From NCBI RefSeq assembly GCF_007923255.1, contig NZ_VOHJ01000019.1, positions 1 to 54,822 on the forward strand: 54,822 nucleotides of DNA. The letters are read 5' to 3'. This stretch comes from Vulcaniibacterium thermophilum (GTDB lineage Bacteria > Pseudomonadota > Gammaproteobacteria > Xanthomonadales > Xanthomonadaceae). The position numbers and the translations under genes are program-made. Shown here piece by piece: positions 21,433 through 31,233 of this stretch. The first letter of the stretch is position 1; every line of letters starts with the position of its first letter. The notes below the pieces were generated by a model. That model was not told the DNA's origin, did not search any database, and saw nothing but the letters and a program-made list of their open reading frames with translations.

Positions 21433-21810
21433 ATGAACGACATCAACCCTGGCGCCTCGACCGACGCCAGCTCCGACGACCGCACCGTCGCGCTGCTGAC
21501 CCATCTGTCGGGCATCCTCTTCAACTTCGTGGTCCCGTTGATCGTCTGGCTGATCAACAAGGACAAGGCGGAGAAGGCGTTCCTCAACGATCAGGCGAAG
21601 GAAGCGCTCAACTTCAACCTGACGCTGCTCGCGATCTACATCGTGCTGCAGGTGCTGACCGCCATCACGCTCGGCCTGCTCGGCCTGCTCACGGTGCCGC
21701 TGATGTTCCTGCTGTGGATCGTGTCGGTGGTCTTCTACATCATCGCCGGCATCAAGGCGAACAACGGCGAGCGCTACCGCTATCCGTTCGCGTTCCGCCT
21801 GATCAAGTAA
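21433..21810 (+). CDS. DUF4870 domain membrane protein
   Basis: This 125-residue protein starts with a polar N-terminus, then 'DRTVALLTHLSGILFNFVVPLIVWLINKDKAEKAFLNDQAKEALNFNLT', the DUF4870 signature. It has three hydrophobic segments (about 24-40, 62-82 and 84-105) and ends 'GERYRYPFAFRLIK'. It is an inner-membrane protein of unknown role, seen in many bacteria. ATG 21433 is preceded by a weak GGGGACA. It lies 87 bases after pmbA and ends at a clear terminator. Confidence 0.88.
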   Translation: MNDINPGASTDASSDDRTVALLTHLSGILFNFVVPLIVWLINKDKAEKAFLNDQAKEALNFNLTLLAIYIVLQVLTAITLGLLGLLTVPLMFLLWIVSVVFYIIAGIKANNGERYRYPFAFRLIK

Positions 21811-21829
21811 GCGCGCGCGATGCGACACC

Positions 21830-21862
21830 CGAAGGCCCGGTCGTCCGGGCCTTCGTTGTTCT
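21830..21862 (+). terminator. Intrinsic terminator after the DUF4870 gene
   Basis: An 11-bp stem CGAAGGCCCGG / CCGGGCCTTCG with a TCGT loop is followed by TTGTTCT, 19 bases past the stop. It lies between the convergent DUF4870 gene and ispA. Confidence 0.88.
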
Positions 21863-21868
21863 GGGCGC

Positions 21869-22750
21869 TCAATGGCTGCGCGTGAGGGTGAATTCCGCCA
21901 GCGCGCGCAGGGCGTCGGCGCGCGCGCCGAGCGCGCCCAGTTCGGCGTCCATCGCGGCGCGCAGCTCGTCCAGCCGCGCGCGCGAGGCCTGCATGCCGAG
22001 CAGCGCGGGGAAGGTCGCCTTCGCCTGCGCCTCGTCCTTGCCGGCGGTCTTGCCGAGCGTGGCGCTGTCGCCTTCGACGTCGAGGATGTCGTCGCGCACC
22101 TGGAACGCGAGGCCGAGCGCCGCGGCGAAACGGTCGAGCCGGGCCAGCGCGTCCGCATCGGCACCGCCGCACAGCGCGCCCATCCGCACCGCGGCGCGGA
22201 TCAGCGCGCCGGTCTTCATCGCGTGCAGCCGCTCGAGCTCGGCGAGCGTGACCGACGCGGCCGCGCCGGTGGCGTCGAGATCGAGCGCCTGCCCGCCGCA
22301 CATCCCGGCCACGCCCGCGGCGCCGGCCAGCGTGTCGATCAGCGCCACGCGCAGCGCGGCATCGCCGGGCGCGCGCGCCAGCGTCGCGAACGCCAGCGCC
22401 TGCAGCGCGTCGCCGGCGAGGATCGCGGTGGCCTCGTCGAAGGCCACATGCACGGTCGGCTGGCCGCGGCGCAGCGCGTCGTCGTCCATCGCCGGCAGGT
22501 CGTCGTGCACCAGCGAGTAGGCGTGGACCAGTTCGACCGCCGCGGCGGGCGCGTCGAGCAACGGCTCCTCGGCGCCGAACGCGGCGCCGGCGGCGTAGAC
22601 CAGCAACGGGCGCATGCGCTTGCCGCCCAGCAGCACGGCGTGCCGCATCGCGCCGTGCAGGCCGTGCGGGGAGTCGGCGGGGTCGGGCAGGGCACGCGCG
22701 AGCGCGGCATCGGCGCGCGCGCGCCAGGCCGCGAAGCGGGGGTCACGCAT
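21869..22750 (-). CDS. ispA: Farnesyl diphosphate synthase (polyprenyl synthetase family)
   Basis: IspA adds isopentenyl diphosphate to dimethylallyl and geranyl diphosphate to make farnesyl diphosphate, the precursor of quinones and undecaprenyl carriers. The 293-residue protein has '[14 protein letters not shown]', the first Asp-rich motif '[17 protein letters not shown]', 'GDALQALAF', 'MCGGQALDL', 'MKTGALI' and the second Asp-rich motif '[12 protein letters not shown]'. Length and motifs fit IspA rather than octaprenyl synthase. The start overlaps the xseB stop by 8 bases, so the two are translationally coupled; dxs, often next in this operon, is not adjacent. Confidence 0.95.
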   Translation of the reverse strand: MRDPRFAAWRARADAALARALPDPADSPHGLHGAMRHAVLLGGKRMRPLLVYAAGAAFGAEEPLLDAPAAAVELVHAYSLVHDDLPAMDDDALRRGQPTVHVAFDEATAILAGDALQALAFATLARAPGDAALRVALIDTLAGAAGVAGMCGGQALDLDATGAAASVTLAELERLHAMKTGALIRAAVRMGALCGGADADALARLDRFAAALGLAFQVRDDILDVEGDSATLGKTAGKDEAQAKATFPALLGMQASRARLDELRAAMDAELGALGARADALRALAEFTLTRSH

Positions 22751-22991
22751 CGGCGGCGAAGGGCTCGGCGCTGCCGGGGTCCTGCGGATCGGTCAGCAGG
22801 CGCACGCGCAGTTCGGCCTGCTCCAGCGCGGTCTGGCACTTGCGGTAGAGCCCGACGCCGCGCTCGTAGGCCGCCAGCGACTCCTCGAGCGTGAGGTCGC
22901 CGTGCTCCATCTTCTCCACCAGCCGTTCCAGCTCGTCCAGCGAGCGCTCGAAATCGGCGACGGCGGAGGTGGAGGAGGTTTCGGCGGGCAT
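22743..22991 (-). CDS. xseB: Exodeoxyribonuclease VII small subunit
   Basis: This 82-residue protein is typical XseB: '[54 protein letters not shown]', a helical hairpin that assembles on XseA to form exonuclease VII, which degrades single-stranded DNA. Its 3' end overlaps ispA by 8 bases, a common xseB-ispA arrangement. The gap upstream (22992-23161) holds a repeat element and no gene. Confidence 0.95.
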   Translation of the reverse strand: MPAETSSTSAVADFERSLDELERLVEKMEHGDLTLEESLAAYERGVGLYRKCQTALEQAELRVRLLTDPQDPGSAEPFAADA

Positions 22992-23069
22992 GGCGCGAAG
23001 TGTGCGGGTGCGCGGGGCCGGGGGTCAATCGCCTCGCGCGTGGCAGCGGGCGTTGCCTCTGCAGCCGAG

Positions 23070-23096
23070 CCCGTCGCGGCTGAAACCGCTCCTGCG
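23070..23096. repeat. GCAGGAGCGGTTTCAGCCGC-type intergenic repeat
   Basis: Read on the minus strand, this segment is GCAGGAGCGGTTTCAGCCGC followed by GACGGGC. It is one copy of a short repeat family also seen at 19237-19306 and 52483-52506, lying in the xseB-tilS gap. Confidence 0.6.
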
Positions 23097-23161
23097 GCTT
23101 GGCGACTGTAAGAGCGCTTGAGCCGGGACCGGAACAGCGGCGAGCCCGCCTCCGGCGGCGC

Positions 23162-24442
23162 CTACGGCGGCGTCCAGCGCAGGCGCGCGCCGTGGTCGCG
23201 CAGCCAGGCGTCGAACGGCGCGGCGTAGAGCAGGTCCGCCACCGCCAGCACGCGGTCCTCGCCGTCGCACAGCAGCGGCAGGCGCGCGCGCTCCCACGGC
23301 GGCACGCCGAGGGACTGCAACACGTGCTTGAGCGCGTGCGAATGCGTGCGCCCCGGCAGCGCGATGCGTTCGCCGCCGCGGCGGGCGCGGGCCGTGAGCG
23401 GTACCGGAAGCGCAGGCGCGCCTTCGAGCGTCAGCGCGCCGCCGTCGGGCAGCACCAGCGGCAGGCGGCCGTCCCACGGCGCTTCCCAGCGTGCGGGCAA
23501 CGGCGCGTGCTCCGCTTCGGCGTGCAGCAGGTCGCGCCAGGCGCGCACCACCGCGCCGGACCAGGCGAACGCGGCTTCGGCATCCTGGCGCGCCGGCAGC
23601 AGCTCGGCCTCGATCCGCGCCAGCCCCTCGGCCGGCAGCGGCGGCAGGTGCAACGCCGCGAGCCAGCGCCGCAGCACGCGCGCGCGGCGCGGCGCCGGCA
23701 GCCGGCGCAGGGCGTCGCGCGAGAGCGCCTGCGGATCGGCGGTGCGCACCGCGGCCAGCGCGCGCGCGTCTTCCTCGTCGAGCAGGTCGGCGGCCTCGGC
23801 CGCCAGCGCGGCGGCGCGCGCCAGCGGGACGTCCGCCTGCGGCCAGCGTTCGCGCAACAGCGGCAGCACGCGCTGGCGCAGGAAGTTGCGGTCGAGGGTG
23901 ACGTCGGCGTTGGACGGGTCGTCGATCCAGCGCAGCCCGTGCGCCTGCGCGTAGGTCAGCAGCTCGGCGCGCGAGAGCTCCAGCAGCGGCCGCCACACCG
24001 CGCCGCGCGCCAGCGGGCGCCACGGCCGCATCGCCGCCAGCCCGTCCACGCCGGAGCCGCGCAACGCGCGCAGCAGGAAGGTTTCGGCCTGGTCGTCGCG
24101 GTGGTGGGCGAGCGCCAGCACCTCGCCTTCGCCCAGGTGCTCGGCGAACGCCGCGTAACGCGCGCGCCGGGCGGCGGCCTCGGGGCCTTCGCCGCCGTCG
24201 CGCCGCACCTGCACGCGCACGCTGGCGAACGGCACCTGCCATTCCGCGCACAGCGCCTCGCAGTGCGCCTCCCAGCGCGCGGCGTCCGGGTGCAGGCCGT
24301 GGTGCACGTGCAGCGCGCGCACGGCGTGGCCGGCCGCCTTCAGCGCGTGCAGCAGGACGGTGGAATCCAGCCCGCCGCTGAAGCCGACCACCACCCGCTC
24401 CACGGGCTGCGGCGGGGGCGGCAGCGGCAGGGTCGGGGGCAT
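23162..24442 (-). CDS. tilS: tRNA(Ile)-lysidine synthetase
   Basis: TilS converts cytidine 34 of the CAU-anticodon tRNA-Ile to lysidine, so that it reads AUA. The 426-residue protein carries the PP-loop 'SGGLDS' (22-27), 'ALHVHHGLHPDA', 'ALAHHRDDQAETFLLRALRGSGVDGLAAM' and 'RPLLELSRAELLTYA', with the C-terminal domain ending 'LYAAPFDAWLRDHGARLRWTPP'. It starts 15 bases after accA, the usual accA-tilS pairing in this group, and is probably co-transcribed with it. Confidence 0.95.
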   Translation of the reverse strand: MPPTLPLPPPPQPVERVVVGFSGGLDSTVLLHALKAAGHAVRALHVHHGLHPDAARWEAHCEALCAEWQVPFASVRVQVRRDGGEGPEAAARRARYAAFAEHLGEGEVLALAHHRDDQAETFLLRALRGSGVDGLAAMRPWRPLARGAVWRPLLELSRAELLTYAQAHGLRWIDDPSNADVTLDRNFLRQRVLPLLRERWPQADVPLARAAALAAEAADLLDEEDARALAAVRTADPQALSRDALRRLPAPRRARVLRRWLAALHLPPLPAEGLARIEAELLPARQDAEAAFAWSGAVVRAWRDLLHAEAEHAPLPARWEAPWDGRLPLVLPDGGALTLEGAPALPVPLTARARRGGERIALPGRTHSHALKHVLQSLGVPPWERARLPLLCDGEDRVLAVADLLYAAPFDAWLRDHGARLRWTPP

Positions 24443-24457
24443 CGCGCCCGGCGCGGC

Positions 24458-25417
24458 TTACGCGGCCTCGTAGGCGCCGTAGCCGCGGAAGCGCCGGTAG
24501 CGGCGGTCCACCAGCTCGTCCAGCGGCGCCTGCTGCAGCGCGTCGAGTTCCTTCAGCAGCACCGCCTTCAGCCGGATCGCCATCTGCCGCGGGTTGCGGT
24601 GGGCGCCGCCGATCGGCTCGCGCACGATCTTGTCGATCAGCCCCAGCTCGTGCAGGCGCTTGGCGGTGATCGCCATCGCCTCGGCGGCGTCCTGCTTGCG
24701 GTCGGCGGTCTTCCACAGGATCGAGGCGCAGCCTTCCGGCGAGATCACCGAATAGGTGCTGTATTCGAGCATCAGCGTGCGGTCGCCGACGCCGATCGCC
24801 AGCGCGCCGCCGGAGCCGCCTTCGCCGATCACGGTGCACACCACCGGCGTGCGCAGCTCGGCCATCTCCAGCAGGTTGCGGGCGATCGCCTCGCTCTGGT
24901 TGCGCTCCTCGCTGTCGATGCCGGGGTAGGCGCCGGGGGTGTCGATGAAGGTCAGCACCGGCAGGCCGAAGCGCTCGGCCAGTTTCATCAGCCGCAGCGC
25001 CTTGCGGTAGCCCTCCGGGCGCGGCATGCCGAAGTTGCGGCGGACCTTCTCGCGGGTGTCGCGGCCCTTCTGGTGGCCGATCACCATCACGCTGCGGCCG
25101 TCGATGCGGGCGAGGCCGCCGACGATCGCCGGGTCGTCGGCGAACATGCGGTCGCCGGCCAGTTCCTGGAACTCGTCGCACATCACCCGCAGGTAGTCCA
25201 GCGTGTACGGCCGCGCCGGGTGGCGGGCCAGTTGCGAGACCTGCCACGGGCTGAGGTCGCGGAAGATCTGCGCCGTGCGCTGGCGCAGCTTGTCCTGCAG
25301 GGCGTGGATCTCGGCGTCGATGTCGACCGCCGGGCCGCTGCTGGCATGCCGCAGCTCCTGGATCTTGGCCTCCAGGTCGGCGATGGGCTGCTCGAAGTCG
25401 AGGTAATTCGGATTCAT
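24458..25417 (-). CDS. accA: Acetyl-CoA carboxylase carboxyltransferase subunit alpha
   Basis: AccA with AccD transfers the carboxyl group from biotin to acetyl-CoA, giving malonyl-CoA for fatty-acid synthesis. The 319-residue protein matches throughout: '[19 protein letters not shown]', '[11 protein letters not shown]', '[35 protein letters not shown]', '[24 protein letters not shown]', '[17 protein letters not shown]' and '[15 protein letters not shown]'. Length and motifs are standard. dnaE, a frequent upstream neighbour, is not here; a 172-base gap and a small ORF lie upstream. Confidence 0.97.
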   Translation of the reverse strand: MNPNYLDFEQPIADLEAKIQELRHASSGPAVDIDAEIHALQDKLRQRTAQIFRDLSPWQVSQLARHPARPYTLDYLRVMCDEFQELAGDRMFADDPAIVGGLARIDGRSVMVIGHQKGRDTREKVRRNFGMPRPEGYRKALRLMKLAERFGLPVLTFIDTPGAYPGIDSEERNQSEAIARNLLEMAELRTPVVCTVIGEGGSGGALAIGVGDRTLMLEYSTYSVISPEGCASILWKTADRKQDAAEAMAITAKRLHELGLIDKIVREPIGGAHRNPRQMAIRLKAVLLKELDALQQAPLDELVDRRYRRFRGYGAYEAA

Positions 25418-25589
25418 CCGCAGGTTCGTCGGGCGGAAAGGGCGACAGTCTAGCCCACAGCCGGGGGCCGTACCGAGGCGTGCGGATGGACGCCGGTATC
25501 GCGCCGATCGCGGGCAGATGCCCGCATGCTCGGGCCCGTGGCGGGGCGCCGCGAGCCGCGCCCGCCGGCCGGATGCCCGCTGCGACGCG

Positions 25590-25847
25590 TCAGCCCGCGC
25601 GTACCGCGCCGCCGTACAGCGGGCGGGCGTGCTCGTCGTGCAGCGCGGGCACGATGTGCCGGATCAGGGTGCGCTCGGCATCGGCGATGGCGACCGCCAC
25701 CGGAATGCCCAGCCGGTGGGACAGGTAGAACGCCTCGCTCCTGGCTGCCGCCGACGCCTGGGCGAGCGAGGGGAAGACTTCGGCGCTGATGGCCGAGTCG
25801 ATCGGGCGGCCGACGAAATCGCGTTCGAGGAGCTGGACGGTGTACAC
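25590..25847 (-). CDS. Small conserved-looking hypothetical protein
   Basis: This product of about 85 residues ('[69 protein letters not shown]…') is probably a compact alpha/beta protein without signal or membrane segments. I chose GTG 25847 because GGAG lies at good spacing before it and the protein then starts with ordered sequence. An ATG at 25886 would add 13 residues. I do not recognise a named family. Its neighbours are accA and a secreted DUF6491 protein, which give no functional hint. Confidence 0.65.
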   Translation of the reverse strand: MYTVQLLERDFVGRPIDSAISAEVFPSLAQASAAARSEAFYLSHRLGIPVAVAIADAERTLIRHIVPALHDEHARPLYGGAVRAG

Positions 25848-26104
25848 GCGACGCTCCGGTGCAGGGGGAATGCCCCGGACCCGCATCCGCGTCCTGCGGC
25901 GGCCATGTCCCTTGCGGCGGCGTCCGTGCCGTGCAGGGCCGTGCGTCCGGGGCCCGCACAGCTTGCAAACGCGGCGGCGGGGCCGCCATCGGCCGATGCC
26001 GCGGCGTCGCCTCGGAAAAGTCCGAGCGCCGTTCGCCGCGGTTCAGTCGGCCCCGGCCTGCGCGGTGCAACATCGACACGGACCGAATGCCTGGAGACGC
26101 CCCC

Positions 26105-26548
26105 ATGAAGCGCCTGCTCCCGCTCCTGCTGCTCGCGCTCGCCGCGACCGGCGCCGCGCAGCGCGACGCCGAACGCCTGGCGCTGTACCGCGCGCATGCC
26201 GGCGCGCCGGTGGACAGCATCCGCTACTTCGGCCGCCTGGACGGCTGGACGCCGCTCGGCGACGACGCGCTGGCGCTGTGGACCCGGCCGAACGAGGCCT
26301 GGCTGGTGGAGCTGCAGGGCGGCTGCCCGGATCTGCCGTACGCCTACGGCATCACCGTCAGCCAGCAGCTCAGCCGCATCCACGCGCGCTTCGACCGGAT
26401 CCACGTCGTCGCGCCTTCGCCGACGATGCGCATCCCGTGCTTCATCCGCGAGATCCGCCCGCTGGACGTGAAGGCGCTGCGCGCGGCCGAGCGCGAGCGG
26501 CGCAAGGCCGAGGCGGCCGAACGCGCTCAGGCCTCGGGCGGAACGTAA
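26105..26548 (+). CDS. DUF6491-like secreted protein
   Basis: This 147-residue protein has a signal peptide (about 1-19, '[19 protein letters not shown]') and a domain with '[45 protein letters not shown]…' and a second cysteine in '[14 protein letters not shown]', likely a disulfide. This resembles the DUF6491 proteins of Xanthomonadaceae, whose role is unknown. GGAG precedes the ATG at 9 bases. The charged C-terminal tail ([15 protein letters not shown]) overlaps the 3' end of yggX on the other strand by 22 bases. Confidence 0.8.
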   Translation: MKRLLPLLLLALAATGAAQRDAERLALYRAHAGAPVDSIRYFGRLDGWTPLGDDALALWTRPNEAWLVELQGGCPDLPYAYGITVSQQLSRIHARFDRIHVVAPSPTMRIPCFIREIRPLDVKALRAAERERRKAEAAERAQASGGT

Positions 26549-26799
26549 CCGGCCGGTTTCTCGGCGCCGCCGCCGAACAGGAACTTCGCCATCTCGCCTT
26601 CGAGGAACGCCCGGTGCTGGGGGTTCATCGGCGAGAGCCGGTTCTCGTTGATCAGCATCGTCTGGTGCGCGAGCCACGCCTGCCACGCGCCCTTGCCGAT
26701 GTGGGCGAACACGCGCCGGCCGAGCTCGCCCGGCCAGGGCACGAAGTCCAGACCCTCGGTTTCGCGCTGTTCGTACTGGCAGAAGACGGTGCGTGGCAT
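26527..26799 (-). CDS. yggX: YggX-type oxidative damage protection protein (Fe2+-trafficking)
   Basis: This 90-residue protein is a full-length YggX: '[77 protein letters not shown]'. The family protects iron-sulfur clusters during oxidative stress and may carry ferrous iron; Cys7 is conserved. The reading frame stays open far upstream, but only the ATG at 26799 gives the family start. It ends tail-to-tail with, and overlapping, the DUF6491-like gene. Confidence 0.95.
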   Translation of the reverse strand: MPRTVFCQYEQRETEGLDFVPWPGELGRRVFAHIGKGAWQAWLAHQTMLINENRLSPMNPQHRAFLEGEMAKFLFGGGAEKPAGYVPPEA

Positions 26800-26870
26800 G
26801 GTCGTCTCGCGGTCGGGCCGAGGCCCGAAACTGGGGGCGCGCAGGTTAACCCGCAACGTGCGCCGGCGCC

Positions 26871-29234
26871 TCAGCGCGCGGGCCGCAGCAGCAGGCGATG
26901 GCGTGCGGGCCCCGGCAGGAACGGGGTTGGCCGTCCGCGCACCCAGTCGTCGTGGCCGGCGCCCCAGAACGGCGAAAGCGGATGGCCGCTCTGGCCGCCG
27001 GGCATGTGCACGATGCCTTCGGCCTCGCGGCCCGGCGCGACCACCATCCGCTCGGACGCGCCGAACGCCGGTCCCTGCACGCGCGGCATCGCCGAATCGC
27101 CCGGCAGCGGTTCGCGCGGCATGCACAGCAGGCGCTCGCCGAGCAGCGGGATCGCGCCCGCCAGCGGATGGCAGATGCGCGCGGTGTTGCGTTCTCCCCA
27201 GTCGCGCTCGCCCAGCGGGCCCTGCGCGGCCAGCTCGTCGCGCACCTGCCGCGCGGCGTCCTCCAGCAGCGCATCCCAGCCGCAGGGGCGCGCGGGCGAG
27301 GTACAGGCGAACCGGCGTGGCAGCAGGTGCCCGGGACGCTGCGTCAGCAGCGGCCACACCACGCCCTCGAACTGCGGCAGCTCCGGCATCTCGAACGCCT
27401 CGCCCAGCGCGGCCTGCGCCGGCGCGGTGAGGCCGTCGGCGATGCGCTCGTGCACCGCCAGGCGCCACGCGCGCACGATGCGGTAGCTCACCGACGACGG
27501 CGCGGCGCGGCCGTCCCAGCGCGCCGCGGCCGCGGCCAGCGCGCGCAGCGCGGGCGCGTCGGGGCGCGCGGCGCTGTCGTGCAGCAGGCGCCACCAGCGC
27601 TCGAGGAAGACCGCGCGGTCGTCGAGCTGGATCGCGAGCAGCGCGCGCTCGTCGAAGCGCGCCCGCGCCTGCAGCGCATCGCGGATCTGCCGCGCGCGCG
27701 CGCCGAGCGCGTAACCGCCGTCGCCGGCGCGGGCGAGCGCCTCGCCGTCCACCAGGCGGTGGTTCGCGGTCCACAGCCGGTCCGCGGCGATCACCGGCAA
27801 CGTCGCCTCCGGCGCATAGCCCCATGGCGCGCATGCGGCCGCCGTGTGGGTGGACAGACGCATGCACGCGGCATCGCGCTGCGGCACGCCGCCGATCCAG
27901 CGCCAGGCGGTGCGGCCGTAGCGGTCGGCCACCAGCAGGTTCTGGGTGGGAATGCGCGTGCGCGCGGCCACGGCGAGGGCGTCGTCGACGTCGGCCGCGC
28001 GCGCCATCCCGAGCAGGCCGAAGTTCAGCGAATCCGGCAGATGCGCGGTCCAGCGCAGCGCCAGCACGCGGCCGTCGGGCGCATCGTGCAGCACGGGGCC
28101 CCATGCGGTCTCGCGCACGTCGAACGCGACCGGCGCCGCGCCGGCCACCTCGATGCGTTCGCGATGGACGGCGACCGGCGCGCAACCGGCTTCGACACGA
28201 TGGCCGCACGGACGCAGCAGCGCGAAATCCGCGGTGTCGACATAGCTGTTGGTGAAGCCCCAGGCGACGTGGCCGTTGCTGCCGACGATCACGCCCGGTA
28301 AGGTGAAGCCGGCGACATCGACGCGGCCGCCGGGCGCGGCCGGATCGGCGTAGCGCAGGCGCGCGCGGAACCACAGGTTGGGGGCGCGCAGCCCCAGGTG
28401 CATGTCGTCGGCGAGGATCGCGCGGCCGTCGCCGGTGAGCGCGCCGGATACCGCGAAGCTGTTGCTGCCCGGCGCGCGAGGCTCCTTCAGGCGCGCCGGC
28501 CGCGCCTGCTCCGGGGCGGGCAGGGTGCGCAGGTCGAGGCGCTGCGGCGGCGGCAGCACCGCATCGCCGTGCGGCGCGCCCTGCAGCGGCGCGTCCCAGC
28601 TCGATGCGCCGTGCGTCAGCAGCGCGAACAGCGGCGGCGGAAGATGCGGCTCGATCCGCCACAGCGCATGCTCGCGCCGGTTGCGCGCGTCCTGCAGGTC
28701 GAAGTACATGGCGTAGGCGACCAGGGCGCTGTCGGCGTCCTGCCAACGTGCCGGCGTCTGCCGCAGCACCAGGTACGGCCACGGCGTGCGGTCGAGGCCG
28801 GCGAGGCCCGCGTTGACGCCTTCGCCGTAGGCGCGCAGCAGCGCGGCGTTCTCCGCGCCGATCGCGCGCAGATGGCGCTGCACGCGTGCGCGCATGCGGT
28901 GAACGCGCTGGGCGCGGTCGTGGTCGAGCGCGCGCGCGCCGAACAGCGCGGCCAGCTCGCCGGCCGGCGCGCGCCGCAGCAGGTCCATCTCGAAGAAGCG
29001 TTCCTGCGCGTGCACGTAACCGAGCGCGCGCAGGGCATCGGCCGCGTTGGCGGCGTCGATCGTCACCACGCCGAGCGCATCGCGTTCGATCCGCACCGGC
29101 GCGGACAGACCGGCGAGCGCCGCCTCGCCGTCCAGACGCGGAAGGCTGCCGCGCATCGCCCACCACGCCGCGAGCGTGGCCAGCGCCACCGCGGCCAGCA
29201 GCGCCAGCGCGCCGCGCCGAAGCCATGTCCTCAT
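26871..29234 (-). CDS. Penicillin acylase family N-terminal nucleophile hydrolase
   Basis: This 787-residue protein has an N-terminal membrane/signal segment (about 7-25, '[19 protein letters not shown]'), an alpha chain with '[53 protein letters not shown]', and a spacer. It is then autocleaved before Ser257 in 'GSNSFAVSG', giving a beta chain with '[21 protein letters not shown]'. Members hydrolyse amide bonds of beta-lactams or acyl-homoserine lactones in the periplasm; which substrate applies here cannot be told. ATG 29234 gives the signal-anchor start; the frame upstream of it looks unrelated. It is divergent from asnB. Confidence 0.93.
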   Translation of the reverse strand: MRTWLRRGALALLAAVALATLAAWWAMRGSLPRLDGEAALAGLSAPVRIERDALGVVTIDAANAADALRALGYVHAQERFFEMDLLRRAPAGELAALFGARALDHDRAQRVHRMRARVQRHLRAIGAENAALLRAYGEGVNAGLAGLDRTPWPYLVLRQTPARWQDADSALVAYAMYFDLQDARNRREHALWRIEPHLPPPLFALLTHGASSWDAPLQGAPHGDAVLPPPQRLDLRTLPAPEQARPARLKEPRAPGSNSFAVSGALTGDGRAILADDMHLGLRAPNLWFRARLRYADPAAPGGRVDVAGFTLPGVIVGSNGHVAWGFTNSYVDTADFALLRPCGHRVEAGCAPVAVHRERIEVAGAAPVAFDVRETAWGPVLHDAPDGRVLALRWTAHLPDSLNFGLLGMARAADVDDALAVAARTRIPTQNLLVADRYGRTAWRWIGGVPQRDAACMRLSTHTAAACAPWGYAPEATLPVIAADRLWTANHRLVDGEALARAGDGGYALGARARQIRDALQARARFDERALLAIQLDDRAVFLERWWRLLHDSAARPDAPALRALAAAAARWDGRAAPSSVSYRIVRAWRLAVHERIADGLTAPAQAALGEAFEMPELPQFEGVVWPLLTQRPGHLLPRRFACTSPARPCGWDALLEDAARQVRDELAAQGPLGERDWGERNTARICHPLAGAIPLLGERLLCMPREPLPGDSAMPRVQGPAFGASERMVVAPGREAEGIVHMPGGQSGHPLSPFWGAGHDDWVRGRPTPFLPGPARHRLLLRPAR

Positions 29235-29321
29235 CGCGTCCGTCTCCCCGTCGCCCGCAGCGAGCTTAGCCGAGCGTGCCTGCGGCTTGCGCGCCGGCGC
29301 CGGGTCGTGCAGTCTCGGCGC

Positions 29322-29444
29322 ATGCGTCTCCTTCCGGCCCGCGCCCGCTCGAACCACCCCGCCTCCCGCGGCGCGCGCGCCGTTGCGCTGAACAATCGAA
29401 ACGCGAACGCCAGCCTCCCGCGGGCCGGCGATCAGCGCGCGTAG
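29322..29444 (+). CDS. Possible asparagine-rich leader peptide ahead of asnB
   Basis: This is a 40-codon frame (ATG 29322 to TAG 29444). Its most notable part is codons 24-29, reading Asn-Asn-Arg-Asn-Ala-Asn (AAC AAT CGA AAC GCG AAC, 29391-29408); Asn is rare in this GC-rich neighbourhood. It ends 26 bases before a terminator-like hairpin located directly upstream of asnB, as expected for an amino-acid attenuator. No strong ribosome-binding site is visible at the ATG, so translation is uncertain. Confidence 0.3.
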   Translation: MRLLPARARSNHPASRGARAVALNNRNANASLPRAGDQRA

Positions 29445-29470
29445 TTCCACCGCACACGCTCATCGACCCC

Positions 29471-29506
29471 GAAGCCCGCGCCGCAAGCGCGGGCTTCTTC
29501 GTTTCC
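29471..29506 (+). terminator. Terminator-like hairpin in the asnB leader (possible attenuator)
   Basis: An 11-bp perfect stem GAAGCCCGCGC / GCGCGGGCTTC (29471-29497, loop CGCAA) is followed by TTCGTTTCC on the plus strand, 25 bases before asnB. No plus-strand gene ends within the preceding 2.9 kb, and the T-rich side is on the plus strand. The hairpin therefore does not serve a preceding gene and probably acts on the asnB transcript. Confidence 0.6.
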
Positions 29507-29522
29507 GCCCGGAGAAAAGCCC

Positions 29523-31196
29523 ATGTGTTCGATCCTCGGAGTGTTCGACCTTCGTTCCGGCGCCGACCTGCGCGGTTTGCGCCCGCTCGCGCTGGCGCTG
29601 TCCGCGCGTCAGCGCCATCGCGGTCCCGACTGGTCCGGCGTGCATGCCGAACCGCGCGCGCTGCTGGTGCACGAGCGGCTGGCCATCGTCGATCCGGAAG
29701 GCGGCGCGCAACCGCTGAAGTCGGCCGACGGCGCCCTGGTGCTGGCGGTCAACGGCGAGATCTACAACCACCGCGCACTGCGCACGGAATGGCACGACTA
29801 CGCCTTCCAGTCCGGGTCCGATTGCGAAGTGATCAACGCCGCGTACCGCGGCGGTGGCGATCCGGTCGATTGGCTGCCCCGCCTCAACGGCATCTTCGCG
29901 TTCGCGCTGTGGGATGCCGGGCGCGGGCACGTGCTGATCGCGCGCGATCCGCTCGGCGTGTGCCCGCTGTACTGGGGTCACGACGCCGACGGCCGGCTGT
30001 GGGTGGCTTCGGAGATGAAGGCGATCGCGCGCGTCTGCGACGACGTGGCGCCGTTCCCGCCCGGCCATGTGTACGACAGCGAACGCGGCGAGCCGGTGCG
30101 CTACTACCACCGGGCGTGGCGCGACTATGCGGCCACGCGCGGCGTGGAGGTTCCCGCGGACGAGCTGCGCGCGGCGTTCGAGGCCGCGGTGCATCGGCAG
30201 CTCATGAGCGACGTTCCGTACGGCGTGCTGCTCTCCGGCGGGCTCGATTCCTCGCTGGTCGCCGCCTGCGCCGCGCGCTTCGCCCGCCAGCGGATCGAGG
30301 ACGACGACCGCAGCGAGGCCTGGTGGCCGCGCTTGCATTCCTTCGCCATCGGTCTGGAAGGCTCGCCTGACCTCGCCGCCGCGCAGACCGTCGCCGACGC
30401 GCTCGGCACCGTGCACCACGGCTTCCGCTTCACGCTGGAGGAGGGCATCGACGCGCTGCCGGAGGTCATCCGCCACATCGAGAGCTACGACGTCACCACC
30501 GTGCGCGCATCCACGCCGATGTTCCTGCTGGCGCGGCGAATCCGCGCGATGGGCGTGAAGATGGTGCTGTCGGGCGAGGGCAGCGACGAGATCTTCGGCG
30601 GCTACCTCTACTTCCACAAGGCACCGAGCGCGGAAGAGTTCCACGCCGAGACCGTGCGCAAGCTCGACGCCCTGCATCAGTACGACTGCCTGCGCGCCAA
30701 CAAGGCGATGATGGCCTGGGGCGTGGAAGCGCGCGTGCCGTTCCTCGATCTCGAATTCCTCGATGTCGCCATGCGCATGGACGCGGCCCACAAGATGGTG
30801 CGCCCGGGCCGCATCGAGAAGGCGGTGCTGCGCGAGGCGTTCGCCGGCGCGCTGCCCGACGCCATCCTGTGGCGCCAGAAGGAGCAGTTCAGCGATGGCG
30901 TCGGCTACGGCTGGATCGACGGCCTGAAGGCGCACGCCGAGCGCGTCGTCAGCGATGCGGAGTTCGCGCAGGCCGCCGAGCGCTTCCCGATCAACCCGCC
31001 GCAGACCAAGGAGGCGTATCTGTATCGCGCGATCTTCGAGCGCTTCTATCCCGGCGACGCCTGCGCGCGCACGGTGCCGGGCGGCAAATCGATCGCCTGC
31101 TCGTCGCCGGCCGCGATCGCGTGGGATGCCGCGTTCGCGCAGCAGGCGGATCCGTCCGGACGCGCGGTGAAGGATGTGCACCACGCCGCGGCGTGA
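29523..31196 (+). CDS. asnB: Glutamine-hydrolysing asparagine synthase B
   Basis: AsnB makes asparagine from aspartate, ATP and glutamine. The 557-residue protein starts 'MCSILGVFDL', exposing catalytic Cys2 of the class II glutaminase domain ('RHRGPDWSGV', 'LVHERLAIVDPEGGAQPL', 'LAVNGEIYNH', 'SGSDCEVI', 'LNGIFAFALWD'). A synthetase domain follows, with the ATP-pyrophosphatase loop 'SGGLDSS' (about 238-244) and 'SGEGSDEIFGGYLYFHKAP'. ATG 29523 is needed to place Cys2, and GGAG precedes it. A terminator-like hairpin in the leader suggests control by attenuation. Confidence 0.96.
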   Translation: MCSILGVFDLRSGADLRGLRPLALALSARQRHRGPDWSGVHAEPRALLVHERLAIVDPEGGAQPLKSADGALVLAVNGEIYNHRALRTEWHDYAFQSGSDCEVINAAYRGGGDPVDWLPRLNGIFAFALWDAGRGHVLIARDPLGVCPLYWGHDADGRLWVASEMKAIARVCDDVAPFPPGHVYDSERGEPVRYYHRAWRDYAATRGVEVPADELRAAFEAAVHRQLMSDVPYGVLLSGGLDSSLVAACAARFARQRIEDDDRSEAWWPRLHSFAIGLEGSPDLAAAQTVADALGTVHHGFRFTLEEGIDALPEVIRHIESYDVTTVRASTPMFLLARRIRAMGVKMVLSGEGSDEIFGGYLYFHKAPSAEEFHAETVRKLDALHQYDCLRANKAMMAWGVEARVPFLDLEFLDVAMRMDAAHKMVRPGRIEKAVLREAFAGALPDAILWRQKEQFSDGVGYGWIDGLKAHAERVVSDAEFAQAAERFPINPPQTKEAYLYRAIFERFYPGDACARTVPGGKSIACSSPAAIAWDAAFAQQADPSGRAVKDVHHAAA

Positions 31197-31233
31197 GCGG
31201 TCGCCGTGCGTATGCAGGCACGCACGCGCCGCG

